A stretch of DNA of 64,000 bases from Longilinea arvoryzae (GTDB lineage: Bacteria > Chloroflexota > Anaerolineae > Anaerolineales > Anaerolineaceae), in the NCBI RefSeq assembly GCF_001050235.1, contig NZ_DF967972.1:1068475-1132474 (forward strand), in the 5' to 3' direction. The notes under the pieces are model-generated. The model was not told the DNA's origin and did no database searches. It saw only the letters and a list, made by a program, of their open reading frames with translations. Each line of letters starts with the position of its first letter. The first letter of the stretch is position 1. Below are positions 8,971 through 16,777 of this stretch, in pieces. The position numbers and the translations under genes are program-made.

Positions 8971-9908
8971 TGCGCTCTTACCTTTTACCACTACTTTCCA
9001 TTTTATTTCTCTGCGCTGCAAGTCCATTACCTGTAGATACTGGTTTGCCTTGCGTGGAATCGTACGGCGCTGCGCCAGATCAAACACCTGACTGGCTGCG
9101 TGTTAACATCGAGTTAAGTGACCTTGCGACGCAGAACCGCTACGATCTTCTGGCAGGTCACTTACTGCAAAGTGGTTTCGTGGATGGATCCGTCTGTCCC
9201 GCTGGTGGCATTTACATGAACGGTTCGCCGAATGGCTGCGGCGTTGAAGCAGCATATCCTGAGATGCTGCGCTGGCAGAACCAATATGACCAGGCCATTC
9301 TCGCATCCGCTGCCACCAGCAACGTACCGCCTTATCTGTTGAAAGGCATGATCGCGGCCGAATCGCAGTTCTGGCCAACAGGCGATTGGATGAAAGGGGA
9401 GATTGGTCTCGGACAGATGACCACTTCGGGCGCGGATCTGCTCTTATCCTATCGACCAAATACGTACCAGCAGGTTTGCGCGCAGGTGCTCGGAGAAGAA
9501 GCGTGCGGAAAGGCGTATGCGGCGTTGACGGACGACTACCGCGCGATGCTGCGCGGGTGGGTGTTGGGTTCGCTGGACGTGACCTGTCCGTCTTGTAAGG
9601 GGGGGATCGATGCGAGCAAAGGGACGCAAGCGGTGGAACTGCTGGCTGAGACGCTTGCGGCCAGCTGCAGCCAGTCCGCCCGGGTGATCCGCATCGCCAC
9701 AGGAAAACCCCCTGCATCATTGATGAGTTATGAGGATTTTTGGCGTTTCACACTTGCGAATTATCACAGCGGATCAGGCTGCATGTACCAGGCGCTGCGG
9801 AGGTCGGAAAATCCCACCACCTGGCCGGCCATCGCATCCGGCTTGCCGCAGGGCTGCTACAGTGGGCAGACCTATGTCCGCCGGATTGAAGAAAATATAG
9901 CGCCGTAG
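8967..9908 (+). CDS. Lytic transglycosylase (SLT-type)
   Basis: The start lies in an ATGA overlap with the Ig-repeat gene. The 313-residue protein has a signal peptide (YLLPLLSILFLCAASPLPVD) and a goose-type/SLT fold. The motif VPPYLLKGMIAAESQF holds the catalytic Glu (AAES), and EIGLGQMT is the conserved second motif. Enzymes of this family cleave peptidoglycan glycan strands and commonly open the wall for secretion or pilus machines. Several Cys in the N- and C-terminal parts suggest disulfides. Confidence 0.75.
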   Translation: MMRSYLLPLLSILFLCAASPLPVDTGLPCVESYGAAPDQTPDWLRVNIELSDLATQNRYDLLAGHLLQSGFVDGSVCPAGGIYMNGSPNGCGVEAAYPEMLRWQNQYDQAILASAATSNVPPYLLKGMIAAESQFWPTGDWMKGEIGLGQMTTSGADLLLSYRPNTYQQVCAQVLGEEACGKAYAALTDDYRAMLRGWVLGSLDVTCPSCKGGIDASKGTQAVELLAETLAASCSQSARVIRIATGKPPASLMSYEDFWRFTLANYHSGSGCMYQALRRSENPTTWPAIASGLPQGCYSGQTYVRRIEENIAP

Positions 9909-9917
9909 GTGATTATT

Positions 9918-10472
9918 ATGGAAATCTTTTTCTTAGGAGTAATTTTTATTTGGCTGGCGTTGATTTCCTGGTTCGATTTACGCAAACGAGAATTACCGCA
10001 CACCGCTTGGGTGGTGATTCCATTGTTTTGCGCGGCTATATACCAGACTGTCGCAGGTAATTGGCAACTGTCTTTCTTGACCGGGATCGTTGCCCTGGCA
10101 AGCGAACGCCAGCGCCTGGCGAAATTGAGCGAACTGCGTGTGGATACGATCTTCTTCTGGATTCCCTGGCTCTTGGCCTGTTTCTACGCGGCGGCAACTC
10201 GCAATCCGGTTGGAGCGGTGGCAATTGTCGCGTTTTGGGCGGCTTGGGAATTGCGTTGTTGGGGTGGAGCGGATGCGGTTACCGCCATCACGTTGATACT
10301 GATCTGGCCGGATATGCGTCTGGTAATCGCTGTTCTACTCGTTCACATCTTTGTCGCTGTGATTGCCAGTCTGGTAAGCCTGATCCGGGAGCGAAAGCTG
10401 CGCGTTCATCAATTTCCTGGGCTGCCGCTGCTCTTGCTGTCTGCTGTTTTACGACTGGTTTCGTTAGGGTAG
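9918..10472 (+). CDS. A24-type prepilin peptidase (CpaA/TadV-like), copy 1
   Basis: A multi-spanning 184-residue protein; ATG 9918 is preferred over GTG 9909 because TAGGTG lies in front of it. The first aspartate motif is SWFDLRKRELPH and the second is WGGADAVTA, the D-GxGD-like pair of A24 aspartyl prepilin peptidases (here GGAD). It would cleave the Flp and TadE leaders at the membrane. A second peptidase gene follows at once. Confidence 0.7.
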   Translation: MEIFFLGVIFIWLALISWFDLRKRELPHTAWVVIPLFCAAIYQTVAGNWQLSFLTGIVALASERQRLAKLSELRVDTIFFWIPWLLACFYAAATRNPVGAVAIVAFWAAWELRCWGGADAVTAITLILIWPDMRLVIAVLLVHIFVAVIASLVSLIRERKLRVHQFPGLPLLLLSAVLRLVSLG

Positions 10473-10475
10473 GAA

Positions 10476-11000
10476 ATGCTGGAGCTCCCGCTTCTTCTTC
10501 CATTATTAATCTGGCTGCTGGTCTCGATGGTCTACGATTTGCGTTACCGGGAACTGCCGGCGAACCTTACGATGATCCCACTAGCCCTGGCAGGAATCTA
10601 CGCGCTGCTAATGCATGGGGCATGGATTTCTGTAGGATTTGCAGCAGCTCTTATTCTGATTTCGGACCTGGAACCCCGCCAGCGGCGGCTGCTCTTTGCG
10701 GGGGTGATTGCTGCCTTTGTGGTAATTTTCGAACCAGCGGCTTTCGCCCAGATCATCATCCTGCTTACGATCTGGCTGTTATGGGATTTCGGCGCGATGG
10801 GCGGAGCCGACGCAAAGCTGCTTTTCGTGATCGGCCTGACGGTCCAACAGCCGGTAGTATTTGTCTTGATCGCACTTGCCGGCGGCATACAAGGGCTGGT
10901 AGCGCTGTTGCTGCATCGAAAGGAAATTCCGTTTGTCGTCGCTATCTTCGTAGGCGTAGCAATATTTGCGCTGGACCAGCTGGTGTTGAAAATTCTGTAG
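10476..11000 (+). CDS. A24-type prepilin peptidase (CpaA/TadV-like), copy 2
   Basis: A 174-residue membrane protein with the same pair of motifs: MVYDLRYRELP near the N terminus and FGAMGGADAKLLFVIGL centrally. The GGADAK form is closer to the family consensus than in copy 1. Both catalytic Asp are present. Two peptidases in one locus may serve different substrates (Flp pilins versus TadE/G proteins). Confidence 0.78.
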   Translation: MLELPLLLPLLIWLLVSMVYDLRYRELPANLTMIPLALAGIYALLMHGAWISVGFAAALILISDLEPRQRRLLFAGVIAAFVVIFEPAAFAQIIILLTIWLLWDFGAMGGADAKLLFVIGLTVQQPVVFVLIALAGGIQGLVALLLHRKEIPFVVAIFVGVAIFALDQLVLKIL

Positions 11001-11017
11001 AAAGGAGGAAAACTGCT

Positions 11018-11164
11018 ATGCGTTTTGTGAAAGACAACAAAGGCATCGAGTCAACTGAAGTTGCGTTGATCATTGCCGTCGTCGTGCTGGTCAGCTACGG
11101 CGCTTACCGCCTGCTGGGCAACAATATCGCGGCTGTAGTGCAAGACATCGCTGGCCGTATCTAG
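11018..11164 (+). CDS. Flp-like type IVb pilin, copy 3
   Basis: A 48-residue gene with AAAGGAGGAAA before ATG 11018. The leader MRFVKDNKGIESTE is followed by a hydrophobic helix (VALIIAVVVLVSYGAYRLL). A Gly-Ile-Glu processing-like site and the GAYRLLG ending after the helix fit Flp major pilins. Its ribosome binding site is among the strongest in the operon, so it may be the main pilin. Confidence 0.78.
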   Translation: MRFVKDNKGIESTEVALIIAVVVLVSYGAYRLLGNNIAAVVQDIAGRI

Positions 11165-11176
11165 TTTCTCAAATGG

Positions 11177-11205
11177 TCTGCCGGTATCGATGAGTTGCCG
11201 GCAGA
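11177..11205 (+). promoter_or_regulatory. Hairpin after pilin copy 3
   Basis: An 8-bp inverted repeat (TCTGCCGG with CCGGCAGA, 13-base loop) just behind the pilin stop. As with the hairpin at 6200, there is no T-run, which suggests mRNA stabilisation or partial attenuation rather than full termination. Confidence 0.4.
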
Positions 11206-11231
11206 TCGCCTATTCTTGAATGGAGATGAAT

Positions 11232-11642
11232 ATGCGGTTTTGGAAAGATCAATCGGGCATGGAAATGTTGGAGGCGGCGATCACCACGCCAATCGCGATC
11301 CTGGTAATGCTGGCAATCGTCAATTTGGGAATGGTGGTGTACGCGCAGCAGGCTGTTCAGGCCGCTGCCAGACATGGCGCGCGCATGGGCAGCGTCGCGC
11401 AGCAATGCCCGGCCTGCTACGCCTCCAGCGCGGCGCAGTCGGCAATTTCAGACGCCGGTATTGTGCAGAACGCTTCGGTGAGTGTGCTCGCTCCAGGTGG
11501 ATCGGCGGGGAGTATCCTCAAAATCCAGGTGAGCGGCACCGTGCCCAATTTCCTCGCGCCGTTGACCGGGCTGTTCCCCGGTTTGCCGGGGGATACGTTC
11601 AAGGTGCAGGCAGATTCGACGTTCCGCCAGGAGGGGTGGTAG
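11232..11642 (+). CDS. TadE-like pseudopilin
   Basis: ATG 11232 follows GGAGATGAAT; an in-frame ATG at 11220 has no such site. The 136-residue product has the TadE signature SGMEMLEAAITTPIAILVML, with Glu at the start of the helix, followed by VYAQQAVQAAARHGARMGS, which is typical of TadE. The remainder is a short beta-rich domain with a CPACY Cys pair. Confidence 0.78.
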   Translation: MRFWKDQSGMEMLEAAITTPIAILVMLAIVNLGMVVYAQQAVQAAARHGARMGSVAQQCPACYASSAAQSAISDAGIVQNASVSVLAPGGSAGSILKIQVSGTVPNFLAPLTGLFPGLPGDTFKVQADSTFRQEGW

Positions 11643-11644
11643 TG

Positions 11645-12076
11645 ATGAGACGAGATCATCGGGCGTATACGATGACGTTCTGGGCGGTCTTTATCGGTTT
11701 TGTGATGATGCCTGCGCTGGCCATGGCCATCGAACTTGGGAGGTACTTCTATGCGATTTCCGAGGTGGCAAAGGCAGCCGATGCGGCGGCAGTTGCAGCC
11801 GCTGCGGAGATCAACCAACGAACATTTCGGGATAGCGGAGCGCTGGTACCGAATGATAAAACCTGGGCAAATGCGCAGAATTATATCTCGCAAAACACGG
11901 CAGGCTTATCGGCGAAAGGCGTGCAAGCATATGTGGCCGGGATTGAAGTGACCGGCGGAGAGAATATGGTCCGGGTGAGGGTATCTGCGGATTTGTCGAT
12001 TATGTTCCCATCGGTAGTGCCAAGAGTGGTTGTCACTGAAACTGGAATTGCAAAATTAAAGGTTTTATCGCATTAG
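11645..12076 (+). CDS. TadG/TadE-like pilus protein (Pilus_PilX/RsaA-like N terminus)
   Basis: ATG 11645 follows AGGAGG inside the end of the preceding gene. The 143-residue product has a transmembrane helix (AVFIGFVMMPALAMAIELG) followed by RYFYAISEVAKAADAAAVAAA, the pattern at the N terminus of TadG/Pilus_Tad proteins. It lacks the large von Willebrand-like domain of full TadG. It is the last gene of the Tad operon in this window. Confidence 0.65.
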   Translation: MRRDHRAYTMTFWAVFIGFVMMPALAMAIELGRYFYAISEVAKAADAAAVAAAAEINQRTFRDSGALVPNDKTWANAQNYISQNTAGLSAKGVQAYVAGIEVTGGENMVRVRVSADLSIMFPSVVPRVVVTETGIAKLKVLSH

Positions 12077-12154
12077 GGACAAGCACAAAGTTAAATCTTG
12101 CCTGAAGGATTTGTGATTATGCATCAGGTAGTTAAATCTGCAGGGTATATTTTC

Positions 12155-12183
12155 CTTAAAATCCAAATCCTTAGATGTATAAT
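12155..12183 (+). promoter_or_regulatory. Possible sigma70-type promoter of AT-rich operon
   Basis: TATAAT at 12178-12183 with a weak -35 (CTTAAA, 12155-12160) at a 17-base spacing. It lies in the first non-coding gap after the Tad operon and ahead of the HAD gene. The -35 match is poor, so this rests mainly on the -10. Confidence 0.35.
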
Positions 12184-12227
12184 TATTTACAGCTAGCGAA
12201 AATCACAAGTTTTTTATTATGCAATGA

Positions 12228-12251
12228 AGTAAAGTGGGAGGTCACTTTACT
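12228..12251 (+). promoter_or_regulatory. 9-bp hairpin with GGAGGT loop
   Basis: AGTAAAGTG pairs perfectly with CACTTTACT and the six-base loop is GGAGGT, a Shine-Dalgarno-like sequence. It lies just upstream of the HAD gene start at 12268. The loop is too far from that ATG to be its obvious ribosome binding site, so any function is unclear. Confidence 0.35.
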
Positions 12252-12267
12252 ATGGGGGTGTGGGCTG

Positions 12268-13044
12268 ATGAGTGCAAGCCAAATAAGAATGATTATTATG
12301 GATGTAGATGGGGTCATTTGTTCTTCTGGGCAAGTGGTACCGGAAGCGTTAGAGATTTTAGAAGTTCTTTTATCTAAAAATATTATTGTAAAATTTTTAA
12401 CAAACGATGCAATTAGTAGCCGGGCATCTAGGATAGAAGAACTAAATAGCCAGGGCTTACATATAAACATCAATGAAATTTATACTGCATCATCCCTTAC
12501 GGCAGATTATATAAGACAGATAGGTTGCCCAAAAACGCTCTTGTTGATGAATGGGGAAGGTGTTGACGAATTTTATAACATCCCTTTAGTTGAAGAAGAT
12601 CCGGAAGTGGTTGTAGTTGGCGATTTTTTCGCATCCTATTCTCGATCAAAACTGGAAAGAGCGTTTGAAGCCATATCGAAAGGTTCTCTCTTTATTGCAA
12701 TGCAAAAGAATAGATACTGGATGGACGGAGAACGATCGATGATTGATATTGGCTTTTGGGTAAAGGGTCTAGAGTATTGCACTGGGGTGGAAGCAAAAAT
12801 TGTTGGAAAACCTTCTCTCGAAAGTTATCAAAGAGTTTTAACTGATTCAAAATGTCAACCTCATGAAGCAATTATGGTAAGCGATGATCTTTTTTCTGAT
12901 TTAGTCGGTGCAAAAAGAGCTGGATTATTTACAATTCATCTTCAGTCTACAGAAATGGAACAATTCCCCATACAAGATAACATTTTGCCTGCCGATCTTA
13001 CAATAAATTCGCTATTAGAAATAGCGGAAATTGAACTCGACTAG
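12268..13044 (+). CDS. HAD-superfamily (NagD-like) phosphatase
   Basis: ATG 12268 is chosen because the conserved fold starts at once (RMIIMDVDGVICSSGQVVPEA). The 258-residue protein shows HAD motif I DVDGV, motif II in FLTNDA, Lys in KPSLESY as motif III, and motif IV MVSDDLFSDLVGAKRAG. Family members hydrolyse small phosphate esters such as sugar phosphates. It heads the AT-rich operon, whose base composition differs sharply from the Tad genes just upstream, suggesting transfer. Confidence 0.8.
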   Translation: MSASQIRMIIMDVDGVICSSGQVVPEALEILEVLLSKNIIVKFLTNDAISSRASRIEELNSQGLHININEIYTASSLTADYIRQIGCPKTLLLMNGEGVDEFYNIPLVEEDPEVVVVGDFFASYSRSKLERAFEAISKGSLFIAMQKNRYWMDGERSMIDIGFWVKGLEYCTGVEAKIVGKPSLESYQRVLTDSKCQPHEAIMVSDDLFSDLVGAKRAGLFTIHLQSTEMEQFPIQDNILPADLTINSLLEIAEIELD

Positions 13045-13074
13045 TAATTTTTGAGATGTTTTTACGGAGTGAAA

Positions 13075-14544
13075 ATGGCTCACCAGTCGTATTTCCTCTC
13101 GGTAGACATTGGAACAACAACTTCAAAAGGTACAATAATCGATCAAAGTGGAAACGTTGTTTCAGAAAACAACATTAACCATTCAGGTATATTCCCTAAA
13201 CCTGGTTGGCACGAGCATGATCCAGAGAAGATGTGGTGGGAAGAATTTATACAAATTACTCGAGGTTTGTTAGCAAGACTTGGAAGCGCTAAACCCAGCG
13301 TAGAAGCAATATCAGTTAGTGGTGTTTGGCCTTCTTTTTGCCCGACTGACAGTCAGGGGAATCCTTTGTATAATGCAATTTTATATGATGATGAAAGATC
13401 CGTAGCTATAGTAAAGGATTTAAAGAAACAGTTAGGTGAAAACTTATATGGTTATGAATTAATTCCACGAATATTATGGTTAAAAAATCAATTGCCAGAC
13501 ATTTGGTCAAAAACGCGGATGTTCTTTTCAACACATAACTATATTATTTATAAGCTGACAAGCACTTATTGCCTCGATGGACATACTGCTTTTTCCTATG
13601 GCACTGGTTTTGATGAAGAGAATTTTGAGTGGGATAAATCAATTCTATCCAATTATGATATTCCTATAAATATAATGCCAAAAGTATTTGCCCCATCAAA
13701 AATTGCCGGTTACTTAAACGAAGAGCCTGCAAATATACTAGGATTAAAATCGGGGATTCCTTTAACTGTTAGTACTGGGGATTCTTTCACTTCGATCCTA
13801 GGTTCTGGTGCTAACAAAATCGGAGATCGCATGTTGTTGTATGGTAGTGTGGGAATTCTACTTGCATTAACTCATGATGTGGATTTTATTTTTACGAGTG
13901 AGTCCTACAAAGATGGTGATGAGGGAACCGATTGGTTACTTTCCCTCTCAAAATCCGGGAAGCAGTTAGAGTGGGTAGCAAGATTACTTACAGGGAAACT
14001 AGTAAATAATATCCCTGTCGATTTGGCATATCTTGATGAATTAACTAATTCCATACCAAAACCATCTTCAATAAAATTTTTTTATGATATCCCAATAAAG
14101 CAGAAAGATATTATTTTAGCAAAGACTCCTCATGCATGTTTCTTCGGGTTAACCCAAAGTAGCTTAATTGGGGAGTTGTATTTGGCGGTACTCGAAGCAT
14201 TTGGATTCTGTGTGAAAAAAAATATTCAAGATGTATATATAGATAAGTCAAATGTGGAGTTAAATCGTTTATTTGCAGCAGGTGGTGGAGCTAGAAGTAA
14301 AACATGGAGACAAATTGTCTCCGATATTACAGGCTTTGAACAATTGTATCTTCCTGACTCAATAGGTGCTTATGGAGGCGCTCTTCTTGCAGCTATTTCT
14401 GTGGGTAAGTTTAATTTTCGACAATTAGAAAATCTTGTTTTAGAGAGAGCATTAAAAACTATTCCAAATTATTTGAACTTTCAATTATATGAAAAAAGTT
14501 ACTCCGATTATTTACATATTTTAAATTTGTTCCAGACGCTATAA
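13075..14544 (+). CDS. FGGY-family carbohydrate kinase
   Basis: ATG 13075 follows GGAGTGAAA. The 489-residue protein opens with the ATPase-fold phosphate-1 motif (SVDIGTTTSKGTIIDQSGN) and has the mid-protein motif LTVSTGDSFTSILGSGA and the C-terminal adenosine motif FAAGGGARSKTWRQIVSD. FGGY kinases phosphorylate sugars and polyols (xylulose, glycerol, gluconate and others); the substrate cannot be read from the sequence. Between a phosphatase and a RuBisCO-like gene, it probably makes the phosphorylated intermediate of the pathway. Confidence 0.85.
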   Translation: MAHQSYFLSVDIGTTTSKGTIIDQSGNVVSENNINHSGIFPKPGWHEHDPEKMWWEEFIQITRGLLARLGSAKPSVEAISVSGVWPSFCPTDSQGNPLYNAILYDDERSVAIVKDLKKQLGENLYGYELIPRILWLKNQLPDIWSKTRMFFSTHNYIIYKLTSTYCLDGHTAFSYGTGFDEENFEWDKSILSNYDIPINIMPKVFAPSKIAGYLNEEPANILGLKSGIPLTVSTGDSFTSILGSGANKIGDRMLLYGSVGILLALTHDVDFIFTSESYKDGDEGTDWLLSLSKSGKQLEWVARLLTGKLVNNIPVDLAYLDELTNSIPKPSSIKFFYDIPIKQKDIILAKTPHACFFGLTQSSLIGELYLAVLEAFGFCVKKNIQDVYIDKSNVELNRLFAAGGGARSKTWRQIVSDITGFEQLYLPDSIGAYGGALLAAISVGKFNFRQLENLVLERALKTIPNYLNFQLYEKSYSDYLHILNLFQTL

Positions 14545-14582
14545 GGATTAAGGAACAATCTTTGAGTATTTAGGGGGCATAA

Positions 14583-16157
14583 ATGGATTGTAGACAAATT
14601 GTTGAAGCGGCTTATGATAATAAACCTATTCCATCAGAAATTGCAACAACTCTCGATGGAATAATATATAGAACCTCTCATGAACTGGCAAGCGCTATCT
14701 CAAAGTATTCAATTGAAAAGAATAATTTTGGCAAATGTTATATATCTCCTCAATATTTAAAAGATACAGCATTAGAATTCCATACGAAAGCGGGAACTCT
14801 TACTGAAAGTGTATTGGAAAATATTCAAAATTTGAATGAAGATACCCCTATACTTAGATTTTCACACCAGCCTAACCTGTTTTCCTCATGGGGAATTGTT
14901 ACCCAATTTATCTTTAACGCTTCTGTTGCAGAGAAACTTTCAGGAATTAATGGCTCTAAACCAGCCCAAATATATATTATTGTAGATTATGATGTTGCTG
15001 AAGATTCACGCTTTAGAGTCAGTCACTACCCTACACCTAACATGGAAGGCGGATCTTATATACTTTCAGGAGTAGTAAATAAAATTGATTACGACAAACC
15101 GATATGGATGATAAGTAAACCTGATAAGGATCTGATAAAAAAGTGGCTTCAACACTTGAGGATATTGCTTCATCAAGAGCTTCAGTTTTTGAGAAAACAT
15201 AATATAAATGAAAACCGATTTGGGACTTTACAGCAGCATTTACAGGATGTTGAGGAGGTTATTTGGCAAGCTTACGATTGTGCTGCGACATTAGCTGAAT
15301 TTAACGCAATTTTCCTTAGTAAAATAGTAAATAATTACTGGGGATTGCCTACGCTTTTTATACCTGGCCATAAATTGCATAGGGTTATGAGGGAAGCGTT
15401 CGAACTATGTATCGAATTACTACCGAAAATTAATGAACTGGCAAATGAAGGGATTAAATTTTATACAGAGCGAAATATATACATTAAAACAAAATCTTCT
15501 AATAATAGTAATATATTTCCAATTTGGTATCTCTGTCAAAAATGTAATAGGAGAGTAGGTTTATTTATTGAATCGAATAACCCTTTAATTGTCAAAGGAA
15601 AGTGTAGTTCATGTTCATCAATCTACCACATTTACCGTCCTGATAAAACAAGTATTGATGTTGAGAAATTTTATGAATCCATAAGCCCAAGAATTTTAAT
15701 TGACAATCTACTTGATGTGATTGCAATAAATACTTATGGATCTACAGGTTATATTGGGCAAGCAGAACATATCCTCTTGACCAACTATGTCGCGAGGGCC
15801 TTGGGATGGAGAATTCCGCCTCAATCAATTTGGAGGCCATATTCTTCTAATTACTGTTCTGGGGATATTTCATCTCTGGTCATTATTGAAAGCAATTCAA
15901 AAAAAGAATTAATTGAGAGGGCGAACTGTGCTACAAAACTTTCATTTCTAAGTAAAGGTTCTCTACTCTATTATCTTGTTAATTATGGATGGTCAGATTT
16001 ATATGATTCGTGGAAACACTATTTCGATCATGGTGGGAAGGTCAATGGAATTTACGATAACGCAGAGGGAACGCCTTTTTCTTTATCTGATGATTTAATT
16101 AAAAAACTACGAAATATGTTCGCCACCTGTACCACCGATCCAGGAGTGTATAAATGA
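14583..16157 (+). CDS. BshC-like protein (putative cysteine-adding-enzyme family)
   Basis: A 524-residue cytosolic protein, ATG after GGGGGCATAA. The segment FSHQPNLFSSWGIVTQFIFN resembles the GHQP-type substrate-binding loop of BshC, the enzyme that adds cysteine in bacillithiol synthesis, and the length is right. A CxxC...CxxC zinc-binding insert (LCQKCNRRVG, then CSSCSSIYH) lies at about residues 315-345. The family assignment comes from this local resemblance only. If correct it suggests amide-bond or thiol-adduct chemistry in the pathway; otherwise it is an unknown enzyme. Confidence 0.4.
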   Translation: MDCRQIVEAAYDNKPIPSEIATTLDGIIYRTSHELASAISKYSIEKNNFGKCYISPQYLKDTALEFHTKAGTLTESVLENIQNLNEDTPILRFSHQPNLFSSWGIVTQFIFNASVAEKLSGINGSKPAQIYIIVDYDVAEDSRFRVSHYPTPNMEGGSYILSGVVNKIDYDKPIWMISKPDKDLIKKWLQHLRILLHQELQFLRKHNINENRFGTLQQHLQDVEEVIWQAYDCAATLAEFNAIFLSKIVNNYWGLPTLFIPGHKLHRVMREAFELCIELLPKINELANEGIKFYTERNIYIKTKSSNNSNIFPIWYLCQKCNRRVGLFIESNNPLIVKGKCSSCSSIYHIYRPDKTSIDVEKFYESISPRILIDNLLDVIAINTYGSTGYIGQAEHILLTNYVARALGWRIPPQSIWRPYSSNYCSGDISSLVIIESNSKKELIERANCATKLSFLSKGSLLYYLVNYGWSDLYDSWKHYFDHGGKVNGIYDNAEGTPFSLSDDLIKKLRNMFATCTTDPGVYK

Positions 16158-16777
16158 AAAAAGAAGCTGATTTGAAAAAAAGTCACAGGTTATTGGCTCC
16201 AAGAATTGCATATCTCATATCCACACTTAATAATAAGGGGGAAGTGAATGCAGCACCTATCACTAATTTAACATCGGCTTCAACAGAACCAGAATCAGTA
16301 ATCATGGCAATTGCGCCTGAATGGACCACTTACAAGAATATTAAAATAAACAAGCAGTTTGTTATCAATTTACCTAGCGTTGAACTTCTAGAAAAAATTT
16401 GGATTTGTGGCGATAAATATGCTGGTATAAAAATTCCGCGAGAATTTAATAAGGTAGAGTTTTCCGGTTTATCAGTAATACCTTCTCAGGTGGTAGCTGT
16501 TCCTGGTATTGCCGAGTGTTATGCTCATTTGGAATGTAAGATTGACTGGATAAAATCCTCGGGAGATCATAAAGTAATACATGGGCTAATTGTTGCTGCA
16601 AGTTATGATGAAAAAGCTTTTGATGATAATTTGATTCTCCAGGTTGGCGTATTTAAACCGACAATGCAAATTTCTGGGAATTTTTTCACGTATCCTTCTA
16701 AAGAGATCACTGTTAATAATAGTCTTGTCAACGATATTATCAGGAATAAAGGCAAGGGAACAAATGACAATAATTAG
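16154..16777 (+). CDS. Flavin reductase-like FMN-binding protein
   Basis: A 207-residue split-barrel protein. Typical features are RIAYLISTLNNKGEVNAAPIT, then SVIMAIAPEWTTYKNIKIN, a WVIN-like strand (FVINLPS), and a core ending ILQVGVFKPTMQ. Such proteins bind FMN and reduce flavins or act as flavoredoxins. The start overlaps the previous stop (ATGA), so translation is coupled. It may supply reduced flavin to another step in the operon. Confidence 0.7.
   Translation: MKKEADLKKSHRLLAPRIAYLISTLNNKGEVNAAPITNLTSASTEPESVIMAIAPEWTTYKNIKINKQFVINLPSVELLEKIWICGDKYAGIKIPREFNKVEFSGLSVIPSQVVAVPGIAECYAHLECKIDWIKSSGDHKVIHGLIVAASYDEKAFDDNLILQVGVFKPTMQISGNFFTYPSKEITVNNSLVNDIIRNKGKGTNDNN

Noticed and set aside
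10061..11164. 367-codon frame covering both prepilin peptidase genes
   Set aside because: Only its last 48 codons (from 11018, after a strong ribosome site) are a real gene; the rest is an out-of-frame reading of the peptidases.
16644..16763. 40-codon N-terminal extension of the aminotransferase
   Set aside because: It lies within the flavin reductase gene and no ribosome site precedes it; ATG 16764 has one.
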